A stretch of 64,000 nucleotides of DNA from Ruegeria haliotis (GCF_013377785.1 NZ_JABXWT010000002.1:521143-585142), one strand, 5' to 3'; positions 1 to 9,836 are shown, counted from the first letter of the stretch. Translations and numbers: made by a program. Notes: generated by a model not told the origin, from the sequence alone.

Positions 1-841
1 CATCGCGCGTACCAACTGCAGCCGTGAAACTGAACCCGCTGGGCAACAGAACCGAGGCCGACCCGATCGTATCCTTGCGGTTATCGGAACTGCCGTCCCT
101 GTCACGCACCGCATAAGCCAGCCCCGCAGCGAATTCGATACCACCGGCAAAGGTATTCGCGTAAGAAAGCCCGATATCATAATAGTCATCGTCATCACTG
201 CTGGACAGAATGTTCTGACCATATGCGATGCCCGCCGAGAACCCATTGACGGTGGGCGTGTCATAGCGAACGCGGCCACGACGTGAGCCATCAAAGTTGC
301 TGCTGGAGTCGCCAACAGTGATATCGCTCAGCAGATCGTCGGTGCCCCGATAGAAAAAGCCCGAGTTTTCATCATTCGTGAACGAGTAAAGCGCGGTGCC
401 GACATAAGACAAGTCCACCTCGGCGGCGCCATCGGATACCATACTGCCCTGACCGGCCGAGAACTTACCCCAGCCGCCTTTCAAGGCGAAATCAACGTGA
501 CGAATGTCTTCACGGTTCCAACCATCGGCATTTGTTCCAAACTGGTTAGCCGATGCTGATCCAGGCAATCCCAGCCCGGTTTCAAAACGGAAGGTGAACT
601 CGTTGTTACCAAAAGGTTGCAACAGGCGCAGACCGACGCGGCTGTTGGACAGGTCGTTGTCCAGCACGCGGGTTTCGCTTTCCTGCCCATCATCGACCGA
701 GATCAGGGCCGGGTTCAACTGTCCGTACAGCAACACATAGCCGCCGCTATTGTTTTCATATTTCAGCTCTGCGGCGGCGGGGACCGCGGTGGTTGCTGCC
801 AAAACTGCAGCAACCGAAGAGCGTTTTAGATTAAAGATCAT
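1..841 (-). CDS. Outer-membrane porin, C-terminus cut by window edge
   Basis: About 280 codons read without a stop to the window edge. The product starts MIFNLKRSS, has a typical signal peptide ending near AAA-ELKYEN, and then shows the alternating, Gly/Tyr/Asp-rich beta-strand pattern of general (Gram-negative, 16-strand) porins of Rhodobacterales, with segments such as LLYGQLN, SRVGLRL and GGWGKFSAGQGS. It should form a trimeric outer-membrane channel for small solutes. I chose the ATG at 841 because GGTGAG lies just upstream and the signal peptide starts cleanly there; an in-frame ATG at 853 is possible. The long AT-rich upstream region suggests its own regulated promoter. Family call is by composition and layout, so the exact porin subfamily is not fixed. 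Confidence 0.85.
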   Translation of the reverse strand, partial: MIFNLKRSSVAAVLAATTAVPAAAELKYENNSGGYVLLYGQLNPALISVDDGQESETRVLDNDLSNSRVGLRLLQPFGNNEFTFRFETGLGLPGSASANQFGTNADGWNREDIRHVDFALKGGWGKFSAGQGSMVSDGAAEVDLSYVGTALYSFTNDENSGFFYRGTDDLLSDITVGDSSSNFDGSRRGRVRYDTPTVNGFSAGIAYGQNILSSSDDDDYYDIGLSYANTFAGGIEFAAGLAYAVRDRDGSSDNRKDTIGSASVLLPSGFSFTAAVGTRD

Positions 842-1149
842 TTCACTCACCATGAAGGATTCCGGTTTCAGGTATTGCCCAAATGCTCCTAGAACGCTGC
901 GGTTCCAATAACGGTCAGCTCATACCTTTCAAGCATTGCATTTCCGCCACAGATGGCATCAGGGCGAAAGTTTTCTTTTATATATTTATCAATAGATTAA
1001 GTTCACATTCACAGAGCAAGAGAGCACTCTCCAAATAAATTCTGCCGTGCAGTCATGCATCTGGCAAATACTTGCTGTGCATTAATGCACGACCTGACAG
1101 CGGATTCCCGCCGAAGCCACCACAGTTAGGCCATTCCTCGCGCACAAAA
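842..1149. other. Intergenic region upstream of porin, AT-rich leader
   Basis: No credible coding sequence. The part around 970-1010 is strikingly AT-rich compared with the rest of the window and reads, towards the porin, as a plausible promoter and long leader. A perfect 14-bp palindrome (separate entry) lies at its distal end near the 3' end of nnr. A long leader is common for porin mRNAs, which are often sRNA targets, but no sRNA site was identified. Confidence 0.5.
1077..1090. promoter_or_regulatory. 14-bp perfect palindrome upstream of porin
   Basis: GTGCATTAATGCAC is a perfect palindrome without a central spacer. It sits about 235 bp upstream of the porin start and about 60 bp past the 3' end of nnr. 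Shape and length fit an operator for a dimeric regulator, but no regulator could be named from the sequence. Confidence 0.35.
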
Positions 1150-2727
1150 TCAAATATTCAGCTGTTTAAAAACATCTGGCAGTTGCTCAGGCAAATCTTC
1201 GGCGATCAGACCCGGTCCAAAACTCCTCGCGCACTCCACATGTAACCACGCAGCCGTTTCTGCCGCCTGCATCGGCGCAAACCCACGCGCCAACAGTCCA
1301 GTAATGAACCCGGCAAGCACATCTCCTGATCCCGCAGTGGCCAGCCAGGGTGCAGCCCGTTCATAGTGAGCCGAGTTGATCGAGCATCGCCCATCAGGCG
1401 CAGCGATCACAGTGTCAGGCCCCTTGAACAATACAGTGCACCCTGCCCGCTTGGCGGCTTCTCGGGTCGCATCGACTTTGGAGTAGGCCGGGCCCTTGAT
1501 TGGGACGGCTGCCAGTTTCTCGGCAATGTCCGGAAACAGCCGCATGAATTCACCGCCATGTGGGGTCAGAACACAATTCTCGTGCAAAAGGTCGAACAGT
1601 GCAGCCGGATCATTGGCGAAGGCCGAGAGCGCATCAGCATCCAGAACCGTCTTTCGCCCGACCGCAAGCGCCACAGGCACAAGGTCGTAAGCGCGCTGCG
1701 CCCCCAATCCGGGGCCAAGGCACAGAGCATTCAATCGCTCATCCTTCAGAACTTCGGTCAATGCGCTGGCATCTTCAACCCGCTGTAACATGATGGCCGT
1801 GACATGGCTTGCCACCTCCATCTGCGCCGCGGGGGGCACGCCCAAAGTCACCAACCCCGCTCCGATCCTCAGAGCCCCGCGTGCGGCCAACCGCGCCGCG
1901 CCGGTTTTTCCAGACCCTCCTGAAAGGACAAGCGCGTGGCCGTGAGAATATTTATGCGTCGGCTTATTCGTTCGAAGGTCGGACGCGTATTTTCCGGCCG
2001 CATGCCAGCGGAAATTCCCGGTCTCATACTGAATAGAATAGTCCCGCCGAAAAGATGGTACAAAGTCAGATATTCCGATTTCCTTGACCCTCAACGTTCC
2101 TGCCTGATCCGCCAAAAGGCCAAGTTCGTGGCCAAGCCTCTTCCGTTCGAACGTTACAATTAGCTCAACGCCCTCGGGACCATCGTAGAACGATGTTTCC
2201 TCGTCTAGGAACTTCCCACTATCGGAACAGAATCCAGAGGGAACATCGATGGCCACATCAATTCCAACCTTGAACATCTCAAGGCAAAACGCCTTTGCGT
2301 CACCAGATAGCGGGCGTGACAACTCTGTTCCGAATACGGCGTCAACAACGATGTCAAATTTACCCTGCCGCAATTCATCAACTACCGGATTACTTCCTTC
2401 AATCGCTCCAATCTTGCGCCATCGCTCACAGTTCGCCCTAGCGTCCGGCGGCAGCTTGTCCGGGTCGCCGTACAGATATACCTGCACCTCCCAGCCCCAT
2501 TCCTTCAGCAGCCGCGCGACCACAAACCCGTCGCCACCATTGTTCCCCGGCCCGCACAGCACCACGGCCCGACCCGAGGTCTTCGACAACTCTGGCCATT
2601 CTTCGAAAATCGCCTCGACCACGCCCTGCCCGGCGCGCTCCATCAGTTCCAGACCGGTCACCTGACCAGACTCGATTGCTGCCTGCTCAATCGCCCGCAT
2701 CTGTGCTGCTGTCAGCAATTCCGTCAT
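1150..2727 (-). CDS. nnr: Bifunctional NAD(P)H-hydrate epimerase / ADP-dependent dehydratase
   Basis: 525 aa, the usual length of the fused bacterial YjeF protein. It repairs damaged NAD(P)H: the N-terminal domain epimerises NAD(P)HX and the C-terminal ribokinase-like domain dehydrates the S form using ADP. The N-terminal Rossmann domain (about residues 1-220) carries GPGNNGGDGF at about 59-68 and the VDAVFGTE segment; the C-terminal domain starts near GGSGKTGAA (about residue 270) and carries TAGSGDVLAGF close to the end, the phosphate-binding motif of the family. The inter-domain segment (about 195-265) is somewhat long and poorly conserved. It stands alone on the minus strand, divergent from glnB. 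Confidence 0.95.
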   Translation of the reverse strand: MTELLTAAQMRAIEQAAIESGQVTGLELMERAGQGVVEAIFEEWPELSKTSGRAVVLCGPGNNGGDGFVVARLLKEWGWEVQVYLYGDPDKLPPDARANCERWRKIGAIEGSNPVVDELRQGKFDIVVDAVFGTELSRPLSGDAKAFCLEMFKVGIDVAIDVPSGFCSDSGKFLDEETSFYDGPEGVELIVTFERKRLGHELGLLADQAGTLRVKEIGISDFVPSFRRDYSIQYETGNFRWHAAGKYASDLRTNKPTHKYSHGHALVLSGGSGKTGAARLAARGALRIGAGLVTLGVPPAAQMEVASHVTAIMLQRVEDASALTEVLKDERLNALCLGPGLGAQRAYDLVPVALAVGRKTVLDADALSAFANDPAALFDLLHENCVLTPHGGEFMRLFPDIAEKLAAVPIKGPAYSKVDATREAAKRAGCTVLFKGPDTVIAAPDGRCSINSAHYERAAPWLATAGSGDVLAGFITGLLARGFAPMQAAETAAWLHVECARSFGPGLIAEDLPEQLPDVFKQLNI

Positions 2728-2890
2728 CCCAAACCCTCACGCGATTCAGTTTTGATTACTTTTTGTGCAACCTGACTAAAATTTCACCCACCGTCCAAAA
2801 TCAACCTATCCATGACAAGCCAATTTCGCATTCACATTGCCGCCTGATCTTAGACGTGATCATTGCGATCCTGACAACCATACGAGGTGA

Positions 2891-3235
<345 letters not shown>

Positions 3236-3267
3236 CCCGAATATACTCTAGCAGAGGACATGAGAGA

Positions 3268-4674
3268 ATGAGCAAGGACGCAGTTCTTCAGCTGATCAAG
3301 GACGAAGGCGCCGAATACGTCGACGTTCGTTTCACCGACCCGCGCGGCAAGTTGCAGCACGTGACCCTGATCGCCGATCAGGTTGACGAGGATTTTCTGG
3401 AAGAGGGCTTCATGTTTGACGGCTCGTCCATCGCGGGTTGGAAGTCGATCGAAGCCTCCGACATGAAGCTGATGGTCGACACCGACAGCGCCTATGTCGA
3501 TCCCTTCTACGCCGAGAAAACCATCTGCGTGCATTGCTCGGTCGTAGAGCCTGACACGGGCGAAGCCTATAATCGCGACCCGCGCGGTACCGCGCAGAAA
3601 GCCGAAGCTTACCTGAAAGCGACCGGTATCGGCGATGTGGCCTATATGGGTCCCGAAGCCGAGTTTTTCCTGTTCGACGATGTCCGTTTCTCCAACAGCA
3701 TCAACAAAGTATCCTACGAAGTTGATGCAACTGACGCGTCCTGGAACACTGACACCGAGTACGAGATGGGCAACATGGGCCATCGCCCCGGCGTCAAGGG
3801 TGGTTATTTCCCGGTGAACCCGATTGACGAAGCGCAGGACCTGCGCTCGGAAATGCTGTCGACCATGAAGCGTCTGGGCATGAAGGTCGACAAGCACCAC
3901 CACGAGGTTGCGTCCTGCCAGCACGAACTTGGTCTGATCTTTGACAGCCTGACCAAACAGGCGGACGAGCTGCAAAAGTACAAATACATCATCCACAACG
4001 TGGCGCATGCCTATGGAAAATCGGCCACCTTCATGCCGAAACCCATCGCAGGCGACAACGGCACCGGCATGCATGTGAACATGTCGATCTGGAAAGATGG
4101 AAAGCCGCTGTTCGCAGGCGACAAATATGCCGACCTGTCGGATGAGGCCCTGTGGTTCATCGGCGGCATCCTCAAGCACGCCAAAACCCTGAACGCCTTC
4201 ACCAACCCGGCGACCAACAGCTACAAGCGTCTGATCCCGGGCTTTGAGGCCCCCGTTCTGCGCGCCTATTCGGCCCGTAACCGTTCGGGTTGCGTCCGTA
4301 TTCCGTGGACCGAAAGCCCAAAAGCCAAGCGCGTCGAGGCCCGCTTCCCCGATCCGGCAGCAAACCCCTATCTGTGTTTTGCCGCTCTGCTGATGGCCGG
4401 TCTGGACGGCATCAAGAACAAGATCGATCCAGGCGAAGCCATGGACAAAAACCTGTACGATCTGCCCGCCGAAGAACTGGCTGATATCCCGACCGTCTGC
4501 GGCTCGCTGCGTGAGGCGCTGGAAGCTCTGGCATCAGATCACGACTTCCTGCTGCAGGGCGACGTGTTCACCAAAGACCAGATCGACGGCTACATCGCGC
4601 TGAAGATGGAAGAGGTTGAAACCTACGAACACACACCGCACCCGGTTGAATACGGCATGTATTACAGCTGCTGA
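3268..4674 (+). CDS. glnA: Type I glutamine synthetase
   Basis: 468 aa, normal for dodecameric GSI-beta. It makes glutamine from glutamate, ammonia and ATP in the cytosol. Visible motifs include the N-terminal [10 protein letters not shown], the glutamate/ammonia-site PEAEFFLFD, the ATP-binding [22 protein letters not shown], the [10 protein letters not shown] loop, and the adenylylation site Tyr397 in NLYDLP, so activity should be turned down by GlnE under nitrogen excess in concert with GlnB. A GAGAG ribosome site precedes the ATG; a tiny overlapping ATGAGAGAATGA just upstream is probably incidental. A strong terminator follows. Confidence 0.99.
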   Translation: MSKDAVLQLIKDEGAEYVDVRFTDPRGKLQHVTLIADQVDEDFLEEGFMFDGSSIAGWKSIEASDMKLMVDTDSAYVDPFYAEKTICVHCSVVEPDTGEAYNRDPRGTAQKAEAYLKATGIGDVAYMGPEAEFFLFDDVRFSNSINKVSYEVDATDASWNTDTEYEMGNMGHRPGVKGGYFPVNPIDEAQDLRSEMLSTMKRLGMKVDKHHHEVASCQHELGLIFDSLTKQADELQKYKYIIHNVAHAYGKSATFMPKPIAGDNGTGMHVNMSIWKDGKPLFAGDKYADLSDEALWFIGGILKHAKTLNAFTNPATNSYKRLIPGFEAPVLRAYSARNRSGCVRIPWTESPKAKRVEARFPDPAANPYLCFAALLMAGLDGIKNKIDPGEAMDKNLYDLPAEELADIPTVCGSLREALEALASDHDFLLQGDVFTKDQIDGYIALKMEEVETYEHTPHPVEYGMYYSC

Positions 4675-4697
4675 TCCGACAGTTCGAGTTGAGATCT

Positions 4698-4734
4698 AAG
4701 AAAGAGCGTCCTCGTGACGCTCTTTCTTCATTTT
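4698..4734 (+). terminator. Rho-independent terminator of glnBA
   Basis: A 13-bp perfect stem (AAGAAAGAGCGTC with GACGCTCTTTCTT) and a 5-nt loop, followed by CATTTT, 24 bp after the glnA stop codon. Confidence 0.92.
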
Positions 4735-4829
4735 GAACGCCCGCTAGAAAACGCCTTGACTGAATTGGTGGATCGTCAGAGCCTTCCTGTATTCATTTGA
4801 TTGCAATTTCATGACCGTAGGAGACAGCG

Positions 4830-5108
4830 ATGCGCCTGATGTTGAAGTTCACAATCCCGGTTGAAAAGGGAAACCAGGCCGAACGGGATGGAACCCTGGG
4901 TAAGGCGATTGCAGCGCTGATCAAGGATGTAAACGCCCAAGCATCTTACTTTGCGTTGGAAGACGGCAAGCGCATGGGCATTGTGATTTTTGAAGAAGAC
5001 GATCAGGCGCGTATGCCGGTCATCAATGAGCCGCTGTTTGCCGCGCTGGATGCCGCGATCGAAATTCAACCGGTTTTAACCGCCGAAGACTTGCAACGCG
5101 GCCTATAG
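4830..5108 (+). CDS. Small conserved-type cytosolic protein of unknown function
   Basis: 92 aa, no signal peptide or membrane segment. The product starts MRLMLKFTIPVEKGN and is acidic, with an alternating beta-alpha-beta pattern (LKFTIPV, an Ala-rich helix, YFALEDGKRMGIVIFEED) that resembles small ferredoxin-like alpha/beta barrels of the DUF3303 or EthD type; this is a fold impression only. The start is well supported by TAGGAGA nine bases upstream of the ATG. It has its own intergenic region after the glnA terminator, so it is probably a single-gene unit. Confidence 0.7.
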   Translation: MRLMLKFTIPVEKGNQAERDGTLGKAIAALIKDVNAQASYFALEDGKRMGIVIFEEDDQARMPVINEPLFAALDAAIEIQPVLTAEDLQRGL

Positions 5109-5192
5109 GTCCGGCCCATTCGGCACGGCAAGTCGATCTGCTATAACGATGTGACTTTCCTCTGGAAACGATAAAACAAAAGGGAAGATGTT

Positions 5193-5996
5193 TTGCGAAT
5201 GCGTCCCCTCACACTCCTGCCGTTGATACTGGCAACCTTGCCGTTCTCTGCACTCAATGCCGCCCCCTGCGGAAATACAAGCAGCGGTTTTGAAGCCTGG
5301 AAATCGGATTTCGCGAAACAAGCGCGCCGTGCAGGCGTAAAGAAGAAAGGGTTGCAAGCGCTTGCCCAGACCCAATACGCAAACCGGACTATTGCTGCGG
5401 ATCGCAATCAAAAAAGCTTCAAATACTCGTTGGATAAATTCATGCGGGTCCGGGGTGCCGACACCATCGTGGCCCAGGGACGCAAACGGAAAGCTGCCAA
5501 CCCGCAATACTATGCCACACTGGAACGGCAATACGGCGTGCCGGCCGGCGTTCTGATTGCAATTCACGGCATGGAAACCGGGTTTGGAAATTTCATGGGG
5601 GACAGTCAGGTTGTTTCCGCAATCACAACATTGGCCTATGATTGTCGCCGGTCTGAGTTCTTCGTACCCCATGCCATTGGGGCGCTGAAACTTGTCGATC
5701 AGGGCAGTATCACCATGGCGACAAAAGGGGCAAAACATGGCGAACTGGGCCATACACAATTTCTGCCCGGCAATGCCTTGACCTATGGAGTCGACGCCAC
5801 CGGTGACCGTCGTGTGGATTTCTACAATCAGACTGACGCGCTGGCCTCGACCGCAAATTTTCTTCGTAAGAAAGGGTGGAAGCCCGGTCGCGGATATCAA
5901 CAGGGACAACCAAACTTCGCAGTCATTCAGCAGTGGAACGCAGCTTCGGTTTACCAGCAGTCCATTGCAATCATGGCGGCGCGAATCGATGGGTAG
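5193..5996 (+). CDS. Lytic murein transglycosylase, MltB-like (SLT_2 family)
   Basis: 267 aa. It should cleave the MurNAc-GlcNAc bond of peptidoglycan in the periplasm to give 1,6-anhydro ends. A signal peptide covers about residues 1-23 (LTLLPLILATLPFSALNAA). The catalytic glutamate is in GMETGFG (about Glu128), followed by the family ITTLAYDCRRSEFF, LGHTQFLPG and DATGDRRVDFYN segments. It is shorter than E. coli MltB and lacks a C-terminal peptidoglycan-binding domain. The reading frame opens at a TTG at 5193 with AGGGAAG five bases upstream; the ATG at 5199 two codons later is the alternative. Confidence 0.88.
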   Translation: MRMRPLTLLPLILATLPFSALNAAPCGNTSSGFEAWKSDFAKQARRAGVKKKGLQALAQTQYANRTIAADRNQKSFKYSLDKFMRVRGADTIVAQGRKRKAANPQYYATLERQYGVPAGVLIAIHGMETGFGNFMGDSQVVSAITTLAYDCRRSEFFVPHAIGALKLVDQGSITMATKGAKHGELGHTQFLPGNALTYGVDATGDRRVDFYNQTDALASTANFLRKKGWKPGRGYQQGQPNFAVIQQWNAASVYQQSIAIMAARIDG

Positions 5997-6194
5997 GCAG
6001 GCGCATTGTCGACCACCCCAAAACTCAATTTAGCCACATTGTCGCCACACTGGTCACTGGATAGCCTTAGTTTCTTGGTTTCCAAAGCGTAATCAATCGT
6101 GGGAATTTTTCTTTTTTTTGCATTTTCGTCAAATTCTCCCCCAGATCACTTGTTAGCCTTAACCCTCAGACAAGATGTGACAAGGATCAGGGCA

Positions 6195-7100
6195 GTGGCT
6201 CGGAATCACAGTTATCATGGCGGCTTGCAATTCGAGGGCAACACCGAAGGCGCGATAGAGCGGTTCGGAACAATCGTCGCGGCAACGCTGGAAGATTACG
6301 GTCATCTGGTTGAACGCAAAGCACTGCTGAGCAAAACCGAAGCCAGTATCGTGTCCAGCCAGTATCTGGTGCGCCTGACACTGGACACCGATTCTGCCGA
6401 GGCTGGCGACCGCTATGAACGCATGGATCGTGCGGCAGGCTTGAAGACAATCGTCAGACCGTATGTAACCCGCCCCCGAAACAGGCTGGCTATTTCTGTC
6501 TCGCCGGTGTCTCCCCTTTTGGACGACAGTGAGATTTCTGAACTCATGTTGGTGGTCGCCCTGTATCGCATGGTCGATATCTGCTCGACTCGACGCGTCG
6601 AATGGCTTTCTCCGAACACCGTTCTGACCGTCGAGCAATTCATGAGTGCCTTTGACACTTTGGCGCATAACCGACCCCGAGACAGAAAACAGATCTTTCA
6701 ATCGGTGACTGGACAGTTTGCTGGTTTGGATATCTCCGAACCGGATGATCAGGTGACTGACCCAAAGAAACCTGCGGCCCGACCTATCCAGCTGTCAGAT
6801 GAGCAGCTACTGAGCATCTCATTTCGGACCGAGGACGATGAGCCAACCCCCGCCAGGCCTGCCCCACAGGACACCGACGACCCTGAACGGCCCAGCGATG
6901 TTCTGCGGCTAAGCAGTTGGTGCATGACCGGCGTCATCGCCAGCGTGTCAGCTCCGATTGCTCTGTCGATGGCCGCCGTCAACCTGATCCGGGGCGAAGA
7001 TTTCAGACTGAACACGCAAGTTCTGGTCTTTACGATAGCCATCGTCGCATTGAACACCAGCGGCGCTTTTGCGGACGTTGCCAGCGCGCTGGCCAAGTAA
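6195..7100 (+). CDS. Unknown protein with C-terminal membrane segments
   Basis: About 301 aa from a GTG at 6195, chosen because AAGGA lies eight bases upstream; the open frame reaches back to 6099 and another GTG at 6177 is possible, but that upstream part is AT-rich and looks non-coding. The first two thirds form a soluble, helix-rich region with no motif I recognise. A Pro/Asp/Glu-rich linker (about 225-255) leads to two hydrophobic stretches at the C-terminus (around WCMTGVIASVSAPIALSMAA and VLVFTIAIVALNTSG). This suggests a cytoplasmic domain tethered to the inner membrane by a C-terminal hairpin. A terminator follows. Function not known. Confidence 0.7.
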   Translation: MARNHSYHGGLQFEGNTEGAIERFGTIVAATLEDYGHLVERKALLSKTEASIVSSQYLVRLTLDTDSAEAGDRYERMDRAAGLKTIVRPYVTRPRNRLAISVSPVSPLLDDSEISELMLVVALYRMVDICSTRRVEWLSPNTVLTVEQFMSAFDTLAHNRPRDRKQIFQSVTGQFAGLDISEPDDQVTDPKKPAARPIQLSDEQLLSISFRTEDDEPTPARPAPQDTDDPERPSDVLRLSSWCMTGVIASVSAPIALSMAAVNLIRGEDFRLNTQVLVFTIAIVALNTSGAFADVASALAK

Positions 7101-7128
7101 CCGAATTACCAACGACCCTCCTTGGAGG

Positions 7129-7150
7129 CCCCGTCGTCAGGCGGGGTTTT
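7129..7150 (+). terminator. Terminator inside the 3' end of the convergent gene
   Basis: Stem CCCCG/CGGGG with an 8-nt loop followed by TTTT, 28 bp after the stop codon of the plus-strand gene. It overlaps the last codons of the convergent minus-strand DUF3445 gene. Confidence 0.75.
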
Positions 7151-7880
7151 CCATTTCTGGCAAGCGGTTTGCGGCCAGAACATAGGTATGGATCGAGAAC
7201 ACAACCGCGCGTGTTTCTGGCAAGCGCAGCAACGTCTGACGCTCGCTGCGCAGGTACGGAGCGTCACCTCGATCACGGATCTTACGCGGATCAAGGGCAC
7301 TGCGGGGTTGAAACAACTCGGGGTCCTCATACCATAGCGCGTTGAACCGCCAGAGGGGACGGCCCGATTGAATTCCATCGAACAAACGCTGCACCCGGCG
7401 AGCGATGTTTTCGCTATAACTTTCGACAGGTACGTGAATATCCACAAGCGGACGCATGTATTTCTCGGACAGGCGCCAACTGGCGGGAAAGCACAAAACG
7501 GCGCCGGTCAGGACATGCTCGTCGCCATGCTTTTGCAATATACAAAAATCTTCCTGCACCAATCGGCATAGCGTCTCAAGTGGTCGCGCCCTGTCAATGA
7601 CTACAGACACACCATCTGGACGGGCTACATGATCCGTGGAACCGGGATAGGTTTGAGCCAAGACCAGATCCAGCAGCTCTTGCGCGGCGAGTTCGGCGTC
7701 GGGATGCAGCGCCAGAACATCATCGCGGCGTTCGGCCAGCAAGGTTTCGCGACGCTGCATTTGGGCTGAAAATGCATCATCCATGTGCAGCCACGTTTCC
7801 ATCTGGGTCGGTAGAATACCCGGCAGGGAGTGCGCGCGACGAGGGTCATACGGAATTTTGTCTTGCAAAATGACGGCCAT
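7137..7880 (-). CDS. Heme-dependent oxidative N-demethylase-like protein (DUF3445)
   Basis: 247 aa. The family (PF11927, formerly DUF3445) includes heme enzymes that oxidatively remove methyl groups from small amines. Family hallmarks are clear: RPLETLCRLVQEDFCIL (about 98-114), LTGAVLCFPASWRLSEK (about 123-140), PLVDIHVPVESY and LWRFNALWYEDPELFQP (about 176-193), and RSERQTLLRLPETRAVVFSIHTY near the end. No signal peptide, so cytosolic. Substrate cannot be read from sequence; marine relatives act on methylated amines. It is divergent from dddP across a 123-bp gap with an operator-like repeat, so shared control with DMSP breakdown is possible. The 3' end overlaps the terminator of the convergent gene. 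Confidence 0.88.
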   Translation of the reverse strand: MAVILQDKIPYDPRRAHSLPGILPTQMETWLHMDDAFSAQMQRRETLLAERRDDVLALHPDAELAAQELLDLVLAQTYPGSTDHVARPDGVSVVIDRARPLETLCRLVQEDFCILQKHGDEHVLTGAVLCFPASWRLSEKYMRPLVDIHVPVESYSENIARRVQRLFDGIQSGRPLWRFNALWYEDPELFQPRSALDPRKIRDRGDAPYLRSERQTLLRLPETRAVVFSIHTYVLAANRLPEMENPA

Positions 7881-7907
7881 ACGTCCGAATTATCATTGGT
7901 TTCAGTC

Positions 7908-7930
7908 GTTGTCGGTCAAAAAGCGACAAC
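7908..7930. promoter_or_regulatory. Inverted repeat in the DUF3445/dddP divergent promoter region
   Basis: GTTGTCG and CGACAAC are perfect 7-bp arms separated by 9 bp, placed near the middle of the 123-bp gap between two divergent starts. Geometry fits a dimeric repressor or activator site. Target regulator unknown. Confidence 0.45.
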
Positions 7931-8003
7931 CAGACCGTCGCAATTCTCTGAGACGGCAAACGGTTGAGTCCACAAGCTGAGCAGGCAAGCAGGGAGGCTA
8001 GCC

Positions 8004-9347
8004 GTGAACCACCACTATCGGGATACCCGCAAAATCGATCCGACCCGGGGCGCAACGTTGGGTGATGGCACACCAAACGACAATGACCGGATCGAGATCG
8101 GTCCGACGCAGCTAGCCTTCGACGAATGGGCCGCGGCGGGTTTGGAATTGCCAAACCTCGAACGGATGCGGGAACACCGCTGGAAACGGTTGACACAAGC
8201 CATTGTCGATCGCGGCTATGGCGGTTTGCTGTTATTTGACCCTTTGAACATTCGCTACGCCACCGACAGCACCAATATGCAGCTGTGGAACACCCATAAC
8301 CCGTTTCGGGCCGTACTGCTGTGCGCCGATGGTTACATGGTGATCTGGGACTACAAGAATTCTCCCTTCCTGTCCAAATTCAACCCGTTGGTTCGTGAGC
8401 AACGCTCGGGCGCGGATCTGTTCTATTTCGACCGAGGCGACAAGGTTGATATTCAGGCAGATGTACTCTCGAACGAAGTGCGCGTTCTGATCGACGAACA
8501 TGGTGGCGGGAACAAGCGCCTTGCCGTGGACAAGATCATGCTGCACGGCCTCCGCGCGCTCGAGACGCAGGGGTTTGAGATCATGGAGGGCGAAGAGCTC
8601 ACAGAAAAAACCCGTGCCGTGAAGGGGCCGGACGAGATCCTGGCCATGCGCTGCGCCAACCATGCTTGTGAAACCGCCGTGGCCGAGATGGAGAAATTCG
8701 CGCGCGCCAATGTGGGCGATGGCAAAACCTCGGAAGATGACATCTGGGCCGTGCTGCACGCTGAAAATATCCGGCGCGGCGGCGAGTGGATCGAGACCCG
8801 GTTGCTGGCCTCGGGGCAACGTACGAACCCATGGTTTCAGGAATGCGGTCCAAGGATCACGCAACAAAACGAAGTTATCGCGTTTGATACCGATCTGATC
8901 GGGTCTTACGGCATTTGCATCGACATCTCACGCACCTGGTGGATCGGGGGTCAGAAGCCGCGGGCCGACATGGTCGAAGCCATGCAACACGCGCATGACT
9001 TTATCATGCACAACATGTCATTGCTCAAACCCGGGCTGATGATCCCCGACCTGATCGCGCAATGCAAAACCCACCCTGCCAAATACAATCAGCAGAAATA
9101 CGGCTGCCTGATGCACGGCGTTGGCCTCTGTGATGAATGGCCTCTGGTTGCCCATCCGGACAAAGCGGTGGAAGGCTCGTTTGACTATGCGCTCGAGCCT
9201 GGAATGGTTCTGTGCGTCGAAGCCGCTGTGGGAGAAGTGGGCGCAGATTTTTCAATCAAGCTTGAGGATCAAGTCCTGATTACCGAAGACGGGTATGAAA
9301 ACCTGAGCACCTATCCGTTCGACGCACAATTGATGGGATTGGAGTGA
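8004..9347 (+). CDS. dddP: Dimethylsulfoniopropionate (DMSP) lyase DddP
   Basis: 447 aa M24 (creatinase/aminopeptidase-fold) protein that cleaves DMSP to dimethyl sulfide and acrylate. The N-terminal part (GATLGDGTPN, LLLFDPLNIRYATDSTNMQ, FRAVLLCADGYMVIWDYK) is characteristic of DddP rather than of ordinary Xaa-Pro peptidases. All six expected metal ligands are present: Asp295, Asp297, Asp307, His371, Glu406 and Glu421, at the numbering I recall for the Ruegeria lacuscaerulensis enzyme. The start is a GTG at 8004 with AGGGAGG six bases upstream. Cytosolic, no signal peptide. No other ddd, dmd or acu genes occur in the window, so downstream acrylate handling must be encoded elsewhere. Confidence 0.97.
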   Translation: MNHHYRDTRKIDPTRGATLGDGTPNDNDRIEIGPTQLAFDEWAAAGLELPNLERMREHRWKRLTQAIVDRGYGGLLLFDPLNIRYATDSTNMQLWNTHNPFRAVLLCADGYMVIWDYKNSPFLSKFNPLVREQRSGADLFYFDRGDKVDIQADVLSNEVRVLIDEHGGGNKRLAVDKIMLHGLRALETQGFEIMEGEELTEKTRAVKGPDEILAMRCANHACETAVAEMEKFARANVGDGKTSEDDIWAVLHAENIRRGGEWIETRLLASGQRTNPWFQECGPRITQQNEVIAFDTDLIGSYGICIDISRTWWIGGQKPRADMVEAMQHAHDFIMHNMSLLKPGLMIPDLIAQCKTHPAKYNQQKYGCLMHGVGLCDEWPLVAHPDKAVEGSFDYALEPGMVLCVEAAVGEVGADFSIKLEDQVLITEDGYENLSTYPFDAQLMGLE

Positions 9348-9357
9348 GATATTGACC

Positions 9358-9552
9358 TCACTCTGACCACGTTGATCGCCGGACATTCCCGTGCCAATCC
9401 TCGATCTCCGAGTTAACTTGACTGCGCCCTGTGACGTCCGTGGCCGGCCATGACTGGCCGAGAGCAAAGCCCAATACGCCGGTCAGGACGATCGCAACCA
9501 ATGTTCCAATACGCGCCTCGGGGACTTGGGGCGGTGATGCGGTATGTGCCAT
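9358..9552 (-). CDS. Small single-pass membrane protein
   Basis: 64 aa: a short Pro-rich N-terminus, one hydrophobic segment (IGTLVAIVLTGVLGFALG, about residues 15-32), then a polar C-terminus. An ideal AGGAGG ribosome site sits six bases before the ATG, which is the best argument that this is real. It is convergent with dddP, with only 10 bp between the two stop codons. No family recognised. Confidence 0.65.
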   Translation of the reverse strand: MAHTASPPQVPEARIGTLVAIVLTGVLGFALGQSWPATDVTGRSQVNSEIEDWHGNVRRSTWSE

Positions 9553-9836
9553 TTGTGCCTCCTGCTAAATCATCTACAGCAGCAAGATGGGCTTTGAAGT
9601 TAAATTACCAAAACGAATAATTGTTTGGATATACATAACATTTCTTGATATATATGTTCCACTTGATTGCCGTTCCAATGATCAAAAGCTCTGTTGAGAT
9701 TACAACACGCTACAACTGTTGACGGAATCGCTCGCCTGATCCTCACCTTCACGTGACGCCTTTGACATAGGGGTTGTGACGCGATGGGGATGCACACAAT
9801 ATTGGGGCTGTTCCCCCCAGCAAACAAGGAGCCGAC

